Shown here in pieces: positions 1 to 8,965 of a DNA stretch of 64,000 nucleotides (its first letter is position 1; each line of letters begins with the position of its first letter). The position numbers and the translations under genes were made by a program. The notes under the pieces were generated by a model. The model did not search any database. It was not told the origin of the DNA and saw only the letters and a program-made list of their open reading frames with translations. The stretch covers positions 392,975 through 456,974 of the forward strand of contig NZ_VSEY01000002.1 in assembly GCF_008086045.1 (NCBI RefSeq). The letters are read 5' to 3'. Origin of the DNA: Nonomuraea sp. PA05. Its GTDB lineage: Bacteria; Actinomycetota; Actinomycetes; Streptosporangiales; Streptosporangiaceae.

Positions 1-2
1 AC

Positions 3-98
3 GAGCAGTTCGGGCTGACGGCTGAGCGCGTGGCGGCGGCGGCCAAGGCGAGCCTGGCCAAGCTGGGTCAGGACAAGGGCGAGACGACGGGAAACTGA
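3..98 (+). CDS. tkt: transketolase, C-terminal fragment (5' end outside window)
   Basis: Only the last 31 codons are present, read in the frame starting at base 3 and ending at TGA 96-98. The tail [18 protein letters not shown] matches the end of the C-terminal domain of bacterial transketolases. The position seven bases upstream of tal is the standard actinobacterial pentose phosphate order, which supports the call. Transketolase moves two-carbon units between sugar phosphates using thiamine diphosphate; none of the catalytic residues are in the window. Cut by the window edge, not truncated biologically as far as can be seen. Confidence 0.8.
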   Translation, partial: EQFGLTAERVAAAAKASLAKLGQDKGETTGN

Positions 99-105
99 AG
101 AAGAG

Positions 106-1197
106 ATGAGCGAGATCCTCAAGAAGCTGTCCGGCCAGGGCGTTGCCATCTGGCTCGACGACATCAGCCGTGAGCGCCTGCGCAGCGGCAACCTGGAGCA
201 GCTGATCCGCGAGAAGAACGTCGTCGGGGTCACCTCCAACCCCACGATCTTCGCCAACGCGCTCAGCAAGGGCGACGCCTACGACAGCCAGCTGCACGAC
301 CTGGCCGTACGCGGCGTCGAGGTGGGCGAGGCCGTACGCGCCCTCACCGCCTACGACATCCGCTGGGCCGCCGACGTGCTGCGCCCGGTCTACGACGCCA
401 GCGGCGGCGTGGACGGCCGCGTGTCGCTGGAGGTGGACCCGCGGCTGGCCCGCGAGAGCGAGAAGACGATCGCCGAGGCCCGCGCGCTGTGGTGGCTGGT
501 CGACAGGCCCAACCTGATGATCAAGATCCCGGCGACGGTCGAGGGCCTGCCCGCGATCACGCAGGCGCTGTCGGAGGGCATCAGCGTCAACGTCACGCTG
601 ATCTTCTCCCTGGAGCGCTACCGCGCGGTCATGGACGCCTGGCTGGCCGGCCTGGAGGCCGCGCAGGCCAAGGGCCTGAACCTGGCCTCGATCGAGTCGG
701 TGGCCTCGTTCTTCGTCAGCCGCGTCGACACCGAGATCGACAAGCGCCTGGAGCAGCTCGGCAAGCCGGAGCTGAAGGGCAAGGCGGGCATCGCCAACGC
801 GCGCCTGGCGTACGCGGCGTTCGAGGAGGTCATGAACTCCGAGCGGTGGCAGAGCCTGCGCGCCGCCGGCGCCCGGCCGCAGCGCCCGCTGTGGGCCTCG
901 ACCGGCGTCAAGAACCCTGAATACTCCGACACCATGTACGTCGACCAGCTCGTCGCCCCCGGCACCGTCAACACGATGCCGGAGAAGACGCTCGACTCCA
1001 CGGCCGACCACGCCAACGTCACCGGCGACACCGTCCGCCCGTTCTACGAGCAGGCCTGGAACACCATGGCCGCGCTCAAGGACGCCGGCGTCGACTACGA
1101 CGACGTGGTGAAGGTCCTGGAGGACGAGGGCGTGGAGAAGTTCGAGGCGTCCTGGAACGAGCTGCTCGAGAGCGTCACCAAGAACCTGGTTCCGTGA
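106..1197 (+). CDS. tal: transaldolase
   Basis: A 363-residue transaldolase, which transfers a dihydroxyacetone unit from sedoheptulose 7-phosphate to glyceraldehyde 3-phosphate in the cytosolic non-oxidative pentose phosphate pathway. The [10 protein letters not shown] motif lies at residues 41-50 and the Schiff-base lysine is K140 in LMIKIPAT; the [11 protein letters not shown] segment follows near residue 265. Length fits the long actinobacterial/cyanobacterial subfamily. ATG 106 follows a purine-rich GAAGAAGAG ribosome site and lies 7 nt after tkt. Its stop overlaps the start of pgi, so translation of the two is probably coupled. Confidence 0.96.
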   Translation: MSEILKKLSGQGVAIWLDDISRERLRSGNLEQLIREKNVVGVTSNPTIFANALSKGDAYDSQLHDLAVRGVEVGEAVRALTAYDIRWAADVLRPVYDASGGVDGRVSLEVDPRLARESEKTIAEARALWWLVDRPNLMIKIPATVEGLPAITQALSEGISVNVTLIFSLERYRAVMDAWLAGLEAAQAKGLNLASIESVASFFVSRVDTEIDKRLEQLGKPELKGKAGIANARLAYAAFEEVMNSERWQSLRAAGARPQRPLWASTGVKNPEYSDTMYVDQLVAPGTVNTMPEKTLDSTADHANVTGDTVRPFYEQAWNTMAALKDAGVDYDDVVKVLEDEGVEKFEASWNELLESVTKNLVP

Positions 1198-2810
1198 TGG
1201 AGGTGTCCTACCGCGAGGAGGGGGTGGCCTCGGCCGCCTCCTCCGTCGCGGGGCGCCTCGTCGCCGACGGCGTGCCCGCGCGGCTCGCCGGCGGCGACCC
1301 CACGCTGTGGGGTGAGGACGCCGAGGCGGAGGCGGCGGTCAGGCTCGGCTGGCTGACCCTGCCCCGCTCCTCCCGCGAGCTGCTGCCCGCCCTGGGCGAG
1401 CTCGCGGCGAGGGCCCGCGCCGAGGGCCTGACGAACGTGGTCCTGGCCGGGATGGGCGGCTCGTCGCTGGCGGCGGAGGTCATCTGCGCCACCGCCGACG
1501 TGCCGCTCACCGTGCTCGACACGACCGACCCCGGGCAGGTCCGCCGCGCGCTGACCGACCGCCTGGATTCCACGGTCGTGGTGGTGGCCAGCAAGAGCGG
1601 CTCGACCGTGGAGACCGACTGCCATCTGCGGATCTACCAGCGGCTCTTCGCGGACGCGGGCCTCGACCCCGCGGGCCGCGTCGTGGTGGTCACCGACCCC
1701 GGCTCGCCGCTGGAGCAGCTCGCCGCCGACGGCGGCCACGAGCTGGTGCTCGCGCCGCCCGACGTGGGCGGCCGCTACTCGGCGCTGTCGGCGTTCGGGC
1801 TGGTGCCCGCCGCGCTGGCAGGGGCCGACGTGGCGGGGCTGCTCGACGAGGCCGCCGAGGTGCTGCCGCTGCTGTCGCTCGACACCGGCAACCCCGGGCT
1901 GGACCTGGGGGCGGCGCTCGGCGGCGCGGCGCTGGCCGGGCGCGACAAGCTGCTCCTGGAGGACCAGCTCTCGCCCATCTTCGGGCTGCCCGACTGGATC
2001 GAGCAGCTCGTCGCCGAGTCCACCGGCAAGCAGGGCAGGGGCATCCTGCCGGTCGTCGGCGCCGACCCGAACAGGTCGGGCGACGAGCTGGTCGTCGCGA
2101 TCGAGTCCGACGTCGGCGACGTGCGCGTGGACGGGCCGCTGGGCGCGCAGTTCCTGGTCTGGGAGTACGCCACCGCGGTGGCCGGGCTGCTGCTGGAGGT
2201 GGATCCGTTCGACCAGCCGCAGGTGGCCGAGTCGAAGGAGAACACCACCGCCCTGCTGGCCCTGCCCGACCTGCCGACCGGCGCGCCCGCGTTCACGGAC
2301 GGCCCGGTCGAGGTGTACGGGGCGGCGACGGCCAAGGACCTGCCGGGGCTGTTCGCGGAGCTGCTGCACGCGGTCCCCGGCGACGGCTACCTGGCGATCA
2401 TGGCTTACCTGGACCGGCTGGCCGCCTTCGACGCCCCGGTTCCGGAGGGGGCCGACTTCGAGCAGATGACCGACGCGTGGATGATGGCCGATCCGCTGAC
2501 GTTGCGGACGCTGCTCGCGCTGCGGACCAGCCGGCCGGTGACGTTCGGCTGGGGGCCGCGGTTCCTGCACTCCACCGGGCAGTACCACAAGGGCGGGCCG
2601 CAGAACGGCGTGTTCCTGCAGATCACGGGGGTGGTGACCGAGGACGTCGCCGTGCCCGGCAGGCCGTACAGCCTGGGCAGGCTCCAGCTCGCCCAGGCCC
2701 TGGGGGATCTGGCGGCGCTGGAGACCCGCGGGCGTCCGGCCGTACGCCTGCATTTGACCGACCGCGCGGCGGGTGTCGCGCGTTTGCTCGAGGCCGCACA
2801 GGAGGCTTGA
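1197..2810 (+). CDS. pgi: glucose-6-phosphate isomerase
   Basis: Interconverts glucose 6-phosphate and fructose 6-phosphate. Two SIS-type sugar phosphate domains are visible: GMGGSSLAAEV near residues 86-96 and KSGSTVET near 133-140, with the catalytic ESTGKQGRG segment around residue 275. The divergent actinobacterial form (537 residues) is typically encoded inside the tal-zwf operon rather than the classical Pgi form. The start is taken as ATG 1197, forming TGATG with the tal stop; a GTG one codon earlier (1194) is an alternative. zwf follows after one base, so product G6P/F6P levels are tied to the oxidative branch by co-expression. Confidence 0.9.
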   Translation: MEVSYREEGVASAASSVAGRLVADGVPARLAGGDPTLWGEDAEAEAAVRLGWLTLPRSSRELLPALGELAARARAEGLTNVVLAGMGGSSLAAEVICATADVPLTVLDTTDPGQVRRALTDRLDSTVVVVASKSGSTVETDCHLRIYQRLFADAGLDPAGRVVVVTDPGSPLEQLAADGGHELVLAPPDVGGRYSALSAFGLVPAALAGADVAGLLDEAAEVLPLLSLDTGNPGLDLGAALGGAALAGRDKLLLEDQLSPIFGLPDWIEQLVAESTGKQGRGILPVVGADPNRSGDELVVAIESDVGDVRVDGPLGAQFLVWEYATAVAGLLLEVDPFDQPQVAESKENTTALLALPDLPTGAPAFTDGPVEVYGAATAKDLPGLFAELLHAVPGDGYLAIMAYLDRLAAFDAPVPEGADFEQMTDAWMMADPLTLRTLLALRTSRPVTFGWGPRFLHSTGQYHKGGPQNGVFLQITGVVTEDVAVPGRPYSLGRLQLAQALGDLAALETRGRPAVRLHLTDRAAGVARLLEAAQEA

Positions 2811-2811
2811 G

Positions 2812-4413
2812 ATGACAGACCCGGCAGCACCCGCGGAGGAAGCCGTCACCGTTGCGGCGGCCGTCGCGGGCACCGCCACCACTGAGGAAGTGGCAGCCGC
2901 CAACCCGCTGCGCGACCCGCGCGACAAGCGGCTGCCCCGGGTGGCCGGGCCGTGTGTGATGGTGTTGTTCGGCGTGACGGGTGACCTGGCCAAGCGCAAG
3001 CTGCTGCCGGCGATTTACGACCTGGGGAACCGGGGGCTGCTGCCGCCCGGCTTCTCGCTGGTCGGCTTCGCCCGGCGCGATTGGAAAGACCAGGATTTCG
3101 CCCAGTTGACGCACGACGCCGTCAAGGCGCACGCCAGGACCCCGTTCCGCGAGGAGGTCTGGAAGCAGATCCGCGAGGGCATCCATTTCGTGCCGGGCGA
3201 GTTCTCGGACGACGGGGCGTTCGACGCGCTGGCCATGGCGTTGGCTGAGATCGACGAGACCCGCGGCACCGGCGGAAACTACGCTTTCTACCTGTCGGTT
3301 CCGCCGAAGTTCTTCCCCGTGGTGGTGGAGCAGCTCAAGCGGACGGGGCTGTCCGACGCGCCCGACGGGTCGTGGCGGCGCGTGGTGATCGAGAAGCCGT
3401 TCGGGCACGACCTGCAGTCGGCCCACGAGCTGAACGAGATCACCACCTCGGCCTTCCCGGAGAGCTCGATCTTCCGGATCGACCACTACCTGGGCAAGGA
3501 GACCGTCCAGAACATCATGGCGCTGAGGTTCGCCAACAACCTCTACGAGCCGATCTGGAACCGCAGCTTCGTCGACCACGTGCAGATCACGATGGCCGAG
3601 GACATCGGCATCGGCGGCCGGGCCGGCTACTACGACGGCATCGGCGCCGCCCGCGACGTGATCCAGAACCACCTGCTCCAGCTCCTCGCGCTCGTCGCGA
3701 TGGAGGACCCGACCTCCTTCGAGGCCAACTCGCTGCGGCGGGAGAAGGAGAAGGTGCTCAAGGCCGTGCGGCTGCCCGCCAACCTGGGGCTCAACACCGC
3801 GCGCGGCCAGTACTCCGCGGGCTGGCAGGGCGGCGAGAAGGTCGTCGGCTACCTCCAGGAGGAGGGCATCTCCCAGCAGTCCACGACCGAGACCTACGCC
3901 GCCATCAAGCTGGAGATCGCCAACAGGCGCTGGGCCGGGGTGCCGTTCTACCTGCGCACCGGCAAGCGGCTGGGCCGCCGCGTCACCGAGGTGGCCGTGG
4001 TGTTCCAGCGGGCGCCGCACCTGCCGTTCAGCAAGGACGACACGGAGATCCTCGGCCAGAACGCGCTGGTGGTCCGCGTGCAGCCCGACGAGGGCATCAC
4101 GGTGCGGTTCGGCTCGAAGGTGCCCGGCACCGCCATGGAGGTCCGTGACGTGTCCATGGACTTCGCCTACGGCGAGTCGTTCCTGGAGTCGTCGCCGGAG
4201 GCGTACGAGCGGCTGCTGCTCGACGTGATGATCGGCGATCCGCCGCTCTTCCCGCACCAGCGGGAGGTGGAGCTGTCGTGGAACATCCTCGACCCGATCG
4301 AGGAGTTCTGGGCCACGCAGGGGCAGCCGGAGCCGTACGAGTCCGGTTCGTGGGGGCCCGAGTCGGCCGACGCGATGATGGCCCGCGACGGCCGCGTGTG
4401 GAGGAGGCTCTAG
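2812..4413 (+). CDS. zwf: glucose-6-phosphate 1-dehydrogenase
   Basis: Oxidises glucose 6-phosphate to 6-phosphogluconolactone with NADP+, the entry step of the oxidative pentose phosphate pathway. With ATG 2812 as residue 1 the nucleotide-binding GVTGDLAKRKL begins at residue 54, EKPFGHD is at 194-200 and the active-site RIDHYLGKE at 222-230. GGAGG at 2801-2805 is six bases before this ATG, which decides it over an upstream in-frame start. The first ~40 residues are an Ala/Thr-rich extension preceding the conserved domain. 533 residues is a little long for the family because of that extension. opcA begins directly after the stop. Confidence 0.96.
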   Translation: MTDPAAPAEEAVTVAAAVAGTATTEEVAAANPLRDPRDKRLPRVAGPCVMVLFGVTGDLAKRKLLPAIYDLGNRGLLPPGFSLVGFARRDWKDQDFAQLTHDAVKAHARTPFREEVWKQIREGIHFVPGEFSDDGAFDALAMALAEIDETRGTGGNYAFYLSVPPKFFPVVVEQLKRTGLSDAPDGSWRRVVIEKPFGHDLQSAHELNEITTSAFPESSIFRIDHYLGKETVQNIMALRFANNLYEPIWNRSFVDHVQITMAEDIGIGGRAGYYDGIGAARDVIQNHLLQLLALVAMEDPTSFEANSLRREKEKVLKAVRLPANLGLNTARGQYSAGWQGGEKVVGYLQEEGISQQSTTETYAAIKLEIANRRWAGVPFYLRTGKRLGRRVTEVAVVFQRAPHLPFSKDDTEILGQNALVVRVQPDEGITVRFGSKVPGTAMEVRDVSMDFAYGESFLESSPEAYERLLLDVMIGDPPLFPHQREVELSWNILDPIEEFWATQGQPEPYESGSWGPESADAMMARDGRVWRRL

Positions 4414-5328
4414 ATGACCACGTTCATGTTGACGGACACGACGGCGGGCAAGATCGCCGCCCAGCTCACCCATCTCCGTCACCAGATGGGCGCGCCGGCC
4501 ATCGGCATGGTGCTCACGCTCGTCGTGGTCAGCGAGGAGCGCCACCAGTACGACGCGCTGCGCGCCGCCACGGAGGCCGCCCGCGAGCACCCGTCGCGCA
4601 TCATCGTGGTGATCAAGCGCGAGCCGGAGGAGGCCATCAGGCTCGACGCGGAGCTGCGCATCGGCGAGAACACGCCCGGCGAGGTCGTCGTGCTGCGCCT
4701 GTACGGCGAGCTCACCGACCACGCCGACTCCGTGGTCAGCCCGCTGCTGCTGCCCGACACGCCGGTGGTGGCGTGGTGGCCGGGCGCCGCGCCCGACGCG
4801 CCGGCCAAGGACGCGATCGGGGCGCTGGCGCAGCGGCGCATCACCGACGCCAAGGGCTTCGACGACGGCGGCGTCAAGTCGCTGGTCATCCGGGCCAAGG
4901 GCTACGCGCGCGGCGACACCGACCTGTCCTGGGCGCGGCTGACGCCGTGGCGCAGCCTGCTGGCCGCCGCGTTCGACCAGCCGGTGGGCAAGGTGCGCAA
5001 GGGCACCGTGGAGGCCTCCCCCGGCCACCCGAGCGCGCCGCTGCTGGCCGCGTGGCTGTCGGAGCGGCTCGGCGCCCCGATCAAGGTCGTCGACTCGCCG
5101 GGGCCCGGCCTGACCGCCGTGCGTCTGCAGGTCTCCGACGGCGAGCTGGCGGTCGTCAGGACCGACGCCCGGCTGGCCACGCTGTCCCGGCCCGGCCAGC
5201 CCGACAGGAACGTGGCGCTGGCCAGGCGGCAGACCTCCGAGCTGATGGCCGAGGAGCTGCGCAGGCTCGACACCGACGAGATCTACGAGGCCGCGGTCAA
5301 GCGGTTCGCGAGGACGTACAAGGGATGA
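4414..5328 (+). CDS. opcA: glucose-6-phosphate dehydrogenase assembly protein OpcA
   Basis: A 304-residue OpcA protein, the allosteric/assembly partner of G6P dehydrogenase found in cyanobacteria and actinobacteria. It starts immediately at the base after the zwf TAG, the invariant arrangement for this pair. Conserved-looking blocks include LPDTPVVAWWPG near residue 110, DLSWARLTPWR near 170 and the C-terminal ELMAEELRRLDTDEIYE. It has no catalytic motif of its own. Its stop TGA overlaps an ATG of the next gene, consistent with coupled translation through zwf-opcA-pgl. Confidence 0.93.
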   Translation: MTTFMLTDTTAGKIAAQLTHLRHQMGAPAIGMVLTLVVVSEERHQYDALRAATEAAREHPSRIIVVIKREPEEAIRLDAELRIGENTPGEVVVLRLYGELTDHADSVVSPLLLPDTPVVAWWPGAAPDAPAKDAIGALAQRRITDAKGFDDGGVKSLVIRAKGYARGDTDLSWARLTPWRSLLAAAFDQPVGKVRKGTVEASPGHPSAPLLAAWLSERLGAPIKVVDSPGPGLTAVRLQVSDGELAVVRTDARLATLSRPGQPDRNVALARRQTSELMAEELRRLDTDEIYEAAVKRFARTYKG

Positions 5329-5351
5329 CGGCAGTTCAAGGGGAGACGACC

Positions 5352-6125
5352 ATGAGCGTTCCCGGCATCGTCGTGCACCGCGACGCCGACGTCCTGGCCA
5401 AGGCCGTCGCCGCGCGGATCATCACCCGTCTCGTGGACGTCCAGTCGGCCAAGGGCTCGGCGTCGCTCGTGCTGACGGGCGGCACCGTCGGCATCGCCAC
5501 GCTCGCGGCCATCGCCGCCACCCCGGCCAGGGACGCCGTCGACTGGCGGCGCCTGGACATCTGGTGGGGCGACGAACGCTTCGTGCCCGCCGGCGACAAG
5601 GAGCGCAACGAGACCGGCGCCCGCGCCGCCCTGCTCGACCACGTGGACGTGGACCCCGCGCGGGTGCACGTCATGCGCGGCCCCGACTCGGGCATGACGG
5701 CCGAGGAGTCGGCCGACGCGTACGCCGCCGAGCTGCGCGGGGCCGCCAGGCCCGAGGACCACGGGCCGGTGCCGAGCTTCGACGTCATGCTGCTCGGCAT
5801 GGGCCCCGACTCGCACGTGGCGTCCCTGTTCCCCGGGATGCCCGCGCTCTACGACACCCGGCCGGTGGTGGCGGTGCACGGCTCGCCCAAGCCGCCGCCC
5901 ACCCGCATCTCCCTGACGCTGCCCGCCATCCAGGCCTCCCGCGAGGTGTGGGTGGTGGCGGCCGGTGAGGAGAAGTCGGGGGCCGTACGGCTCGCGCTGT
6001 CGGAGTCCGGGCCGGTGCAGGTGCCCGCCGCCGGCGCGCGGGGGCGGGGGCGGACGTTGTTCCTGCTGGACCGCAGGGCGGCGAGCAAGATCCCGCCCGA
6101 GCTGGGGCGCATGGCGTCGCCGTGA
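5352..6125 (+). CDS. pgl: 6-phosphogluconolactonase
   Basis: Hydrolyses 6-phosphogluconolactone to 6-phosphogluconate, completing the step begun by zwf. The NagB/RpiA-type fold is recognised by LTGGTVGIAT at residues 41-50 and WWGDERFVP at 71-79, followed by a GPDSHVASLFPG motif near 155. ATG 5352 is preferred because AAGGGGAG lies nine bases upstream and the protein then has the usual ~257 residues; an earlier ATG at 5325, overlapping the opcA stop, would add nine residues. Last gene of the operon; the convergent add stop is only 25 bases further on. Confidence 0.93.
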   Translation: MSVPGIVVHRDADVLAKAVAARIITRLVDVQSAKGSASLVLTGGTVGIATLAAIAATPARDAVDWRRLDIWWGDERFVPAGDKERNETGARAALLDHVDVDPARVHVMRGPDSGMTAEESADAYAAELRGAARPEDHGPVPSFDVMLLGMGPDSHVASLFPGMPALYDTRPVVAVHGSPKPPPTRISLTLPAIQASREVWVVAAGEEKSGAVRLALSESGPVQVPAAGARGRGRTLFLLDRRAASKIPPELGRMASP

Positions 6126-6150
6126 GGCGCTGAGAGGGGCCCGGCCGGGA

Positions 6151-7173
6151 TCAGCCCGCTGCGGCAAGCGTGTCGATCTCGGCCAGCAGCTCCCGCTTGC
6201 GCCCCTCCCCCAGGTAGGACGCCCGCACCCCGTTGCGCGCGAACTCCGCCAGCTCCGGCTTGCCGAACCCGAACACCCGGTGCGCCACCCGATACTCCTC
6301 GGCCAGCGTGGTGGCGAACATGGGCGGGTCGTCGCTGTTCAGCGTCACGTACAGGCCCTCCTCCAGCATCCTGGGCAGCGGATGGTCCTCGATGCGCCCT
6401 ACCTGGCCGGTGCACACGTTGGAGGTGGGGCAGACGTCCAGCGGGAGCTGACTCTCGCGCAGGTGGGCCACCAGGCGCGGGTCGGACAGGCAGTTGATGC
6501 CGTGGCCGATGCGCTCGGCGCCGTACCCGTCGATGACCTCCCAGATCGTCTCGGGGCCGGTCATCTCGCCGCCGTGCGGAACGCTGTGCAGGCCGGCGGC
6601 GCGGGCGGCGGAGAAGGCGGAGCGGTAGGCGTCCCGATACTTGGCACGTTCCTGTTCGATTCCGCCGATGCCGAAACCTACCAGGGCGGCGGGAGGTTCC
6701 TGGAGGGCGTGCTCCAGCGTCACCTTCGCGGCCTCCTCGCCGTACTCGCCCGGGATGTCGAAGATGTAGGCCATCTCGACCCCGTGGCCGGTGAGTGAGC
6801 GGGCGGCGGCCAGGTCGAGGGCCTCGGTGACCTCGCGCGCGGGCATCCCGACCATGTGGTGGGCGTACGGGGTGACCTGCAGCTCCACGTAGCGGGCGCC
6901 CTGTCCGGCGAGGTCGCGGGCCAGGCCGAGGACGAGGGTGGCGACGTCCTCCGGCTCGCGGACGAGCGCGTTGACGGCCCGGTAGACGCGGGCGAAGTGC
7001 GGGAAGTCGACGAACCGGTAGAACCGGCGCAGCTCCTCCTCGCTGGTGGGGACGGTGCTGCCCGGGTGGCGGCGCGACAGCTCCAGCACGGTCGCGACCG
7101 AGGCGGAGCCCACCAGGTGGACGTGCAGTTCGACCTTGGGCAGGGCGTCGATGAAGGCGTCGATGGAGGTCAT
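6151..7173 (-). CDS. add: adenosine deaminase family protein
   Basis: Zinc-dependent amidohydrolase that deaminates adenosine (or a related purine) to the inosine form. Metal ligands H17 and H19 sit in ELHVHLVGS; further motifs are HGGEMTGPETI near residue 205, GHGINCLSDP near 230 and LNSDDPPMF near 285, giving the catalytic Glu, His and paired Asp. The HVHLVGSAS form (rather than HLDGS) marks an actinobacterial subgroup whose exact substrate I cannot fix from sequence. ATG 7173 lies 7 nt from a TAAGGT -10 element, so the message is probably leaderless. Divergent from the methyltransferase at 7272. Confidence 0.88.
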   Translation of the reverse strand: MTSIDAFIDALPKVELHVHLVGSASVATVLELSRRHPGSTVPTSEEELRRFYRFVDFPHFARVYRAVNALVREPEDVATLVLGLARDLAGQGARYVELQVTPYAHHMVGMPAREVTEALDLAAARSLTGHGVEMAYIFDIPGEYGEEAAKVTLEHALQEPPAALVGFGIGGIEQERAKYRDAYRSAFSAARAAGLHSVPHGGEMTGPETIWEVIDGYGAERIGHGINCLSDPRLVAHLRESQLPLDVCPTSNVCTGQVGRIEDHPLPRMLEEGLYVTLNSDDPPMFATTLAEEYRVAHRVFGFGKPELAEFARNGVRASYLGEGRKRELLAEIDTLAAAG

Positions 7174-7180
7174 GCCGACG

Positions 7181-7186
7181 ACCTTA
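7181..7186 (-). promoter_or_regulatory. -10 element of a leaderless add promoter
   Basis: TAAGGT on the minus strand, followed by seven bases and then the add ATG, fits the actinobacterial TAnnnT-N6/7-start layout of leaderless transcripts. No convincing -35 hexamer is visible 16-18 bases upstream. Confidence 0.5.
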
Positions 7187-7223
7187 TGGCCGACATTTCC
7201 CGAAAAAACAGGCTTTGCGGTTG

Positions 7224-7239
7224 AATCTCACCTGAGATT
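7224..7239. promoter_or_regulatory. 16-bp palindrome in the add/methyltransferase divergent region, candidate operator
   Basis: AATCTCA-CC-TGAGATT: two perfect 7-base arms separated by CC. It touches the -35 (TTGTCA, 7238-7243) of the methyltransferase promoter and lies about 40 bases upstream of the add -10. A homodimeric repressor bound here would block the methyltransferase promoter and could influence add. The cognate regulator is not encoded next to it. Confidence 0.5.
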
Positions 7240-7265
7240 GTCAGGTTCCGTGGCTCGGCTAGGCT
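7238..7265 (+). promoter_or_regulatory. promoter of the methyltransferase gene (leaderless)
   Basis: TTGTCA (7238-7243), 16 bases, TAGGCT (7260-7265), then six bases to GTG 7272. The spacing puts the transcription start at or next to the start codon, and there is no Shine-Dalgarno sequence, so translation is probably leaderless. Confidence 0.6.
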
Positions 7266-7271
7266 GGGCCG

Positions 7272-8018
7272 GTGACCAACGCCGAAGCGTACGATCGCGG
7301 CTTCGCCCACCTCAGCTCGCACACCGTCGGCCACCTGCTCGCCCCCGCCCGCCAGAGCCGCGCCCGCCGCCTGCTCGACGTGGGATGCGGCACCGGCGTG
7401 GTGACGGCGGCGGCGCTCACGCTGGGCGCCGAGGTCACCGCCGTCGACAGCGACCCGGTCATGCTGGAGCTGCTCGCCCGGCGGCACCCGTACGCGACCA
7501 TCCGCCGGGCCGCGCTCCCGGAGCTGCCGTTCGAGGACGGCGGCTTCGACTGCGTCGCGGGCAACTTCGTCATCAATCACGTGCCCGACGCGCCCGCCGC
7601 GCTCAGCGAGCTGCGCCGCGTGCTGCGGCCGGGCGGCACCGTGGCGCTGAGCTGGTGGAAGTCCGACGAGATGACGGCCACCAGCGTGTTCAGCGAGGCC
7701 ATCGCCGCGTCCGGGGTCCCCTACGACCCGCCGCCCCGCCCCTTCTCCGCCCACGACACGCCGCCGCTGTTCACCGCCCTGCTGGAGGGGGCGGGGTTCA
7801 GGGAGGCGGCCGTGGAGGCGGTGCGGTGGCGGCACCAGGTGGACGTGGCGGCGTGGTGGACGGACGTGGTGGAGGTGGGCGGGCCGCGGTTCGGGATGAT
7901 CGGCTACCAGCCGCCGGAGGTCGTGCGGCGCATCCGGGCGGAGTACACCCGGCTCGCGGCCCCGTACGAGCGGGACGGGTTCCCCGTCTGCGCCTACCTC
8001 GCGCGCGCCGTCAAGTGA
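7272..8018 (+). CDS. class I SAM-dependent methyltransferase
   Basis: A 248-residue methyltransferase of the UbiE/Methyltransf_11 type. The SAM-binding motif I LLDVGCGTGVV is at about residues 35-45, the acidic motif II residue follows in VTAVDSDP, and VLRPGGTVALSWW is the post-motif III strand near residue 118. It lacks any diagnostic acceptor-substrate domain, so the substrate is unknown. The GTG start is fixed by the -10 element six bases upstream. Transcribed divergently from add across a palindromic region, so a shared regulator is possible. Its stop codon abuts a tandem duplication of the neighbouring SDR gene end. Confidence 0.85.
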   Translation: MTNAEAYDRGFAHLSSHTVGHLLAPARQSRARRLLDVGCGTGVVTAAALTLGAEVTAVDSDPVMLELLARRHPYATIRRAALPELPFEDGGFDCVAGNFVINHVPDAPAALSELRRVLRPGGTVALSWWKSDEMTATSVFSEAIAASGVPYDPPPRPFSAHDTPPLFTALLEGAGFREAAVEAVRWRHQVDVAAWWTDVVEVGGPRFGMIGYQPPEVVRRIRAEYTRLAAPYERDGFPVCAYLARAVK

Positions 8019-8085
8019 CGTCGTTCAGCGACCGGCGATGCTCGAACCGCACGTCGTTCAGCGGCCGGTGAGCTGCTCGAACCGC
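8018..8085. repeat. imperfect tandem duplication, ~33-35 bp x2
   Basis: The segment from 8018 (ACGTCGTTCAGCGACCGG...) ends CTCGAACCGC at 8050 and is repeated, with a two-base length change, at 8051-8085. The right copy encodes the last residues and stop of the minus-strand SDR (VRFEQLTGR); the left copy is a second, untranslated version lying between the SDR stop and the methyltransferase stop. Confidence 0.7.
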
Positions 8086-8927
8086 ACGCCCGTCAGCTCG
8101 GCCGACACCTCCCACAGCCGGGCCGCCAGTTCCTCCGACTGCGCCACCCGCGCGATGCGCAGCAGCCGCGCCTTGGGCCCGAAGTACTCACCCCCGCGCA
8201 CGTCCGGCGATGTGGCGGCGTACAGCAAGGGCACGGCCCCGGCCGCGGGCGGCTTCAGCAGCAGCCGGACGAGCGGCTGGAGCGGCCCCACCTTGACGAT
8301 GTTCGTGGCGGTCGTCCCCGGATGGGTGGCGACGCTCTTGAGGTCCACGCCCGCGCGGTCGGCCCGCCGCTGCAACTCCAGCGCGAACAGCAGGTTGGCG
8401 AGCTTGGAGCGCGCGTAGGCGGCCATGCGCCCGTAGCCGCGTTCCAGCCCGAGGTCGTCGAAGTCGATCCGGCCTGCGGCGTACGCGTCGCTGGACACGG
8501 TCACCACCCGCGCGCCGGGACGGGCGGCGAGCAGGGGCAGGAGCAGCCCGGTGAGCGCGAAGTGCCCCAGGTGGTTGGTGCCGAAGTGGGTCTCGAAGCC
8601 GTCCTTGGTCAGCCCCTTCGGGATCAGGCCGACGCCCGCGTTGTTGACGAGCAGGTCCACCTCGCGCACGCCGGCGGCAAAGCTCCTGACCGAGGCGAGG
8701 TCGGCCAGGTCGAGCAGGCCGGACTCGACCCGGGCGTCCGGCACCTCGCGCCGGATCAGGCGGACGGCCCCGGCGCCCTTGGCCGGGTCGCGGGCGGCCA
8801 CGACGACGTGCGCGCCGTGGCGGGCCAGCTCCAGCGCGGTCGGCAGGCCGATGCCGCTGTTGGCGCCGGTCACGACGGCGCTCCTGCCGGTCAGGTCGGG
8901 CATGGAGGCGGGGGTCCACGTCGTCAT
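8058..8927 (-). CDS. short-chain dehydrogenase/reductase
   Basis: A 289-residue SDR with the Rossmann cofactor motif VTGANSGIG near residues 18-26, NNAGVG near 90, and the catalytic Tyr-Lys pair in AAYARSK near 165. This form (retinol dehydrogenase/WW-oxidoreductase-like) usually uses NADP(H); VAARDP after the second strand fits that. Substrate unknown. The start is taken as the ATG giving MTTWTPASMPDLTG; a GTG six codons earlier (8945) is possible. It faces the methyltransferase convergently and is not obviously co-transcribed with the GT2 gene upstream of it. Confidence 0.88.
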   Translation of the reverse strand: MTTWTPASMPDLTGRSAVVTGANSGIGLPTALELARHGAHVVVAARDPAKGAGAVRLIRREVPDARVESGLLDLADLASVRSFAAGVREVDLLVNNAGVGLIPKGLTKDGFETHFGTNHLGHFALTGLLLPLLAARPGARVVTVSSDAYAAGRIDFDDLGLERGYGRMAAYARSKLANLLFALELQRRADRAGVDLKSVATHPGTTATNIVKVGPLQPLVRLLLKPPAAGAVPLLYAATSPDVRGGEYFGPKARLLRIARVAQSEELAARLWEVSAELTGVRFEQLTGR

Positions 8928-8965
8928 CGTCACTCCGGGGGACAAGACCGTTTGCCCCCATTAGA

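Noticed and set aside
1095..2999. Minus-strand open frame of over 600 codons opposite pgi
   Set aside because: Typical antisense frame in high-G+C DNA; Arg/Gly/His/Gln-rich with no recognisable domain, whereas pgi is clear on the plus strand.
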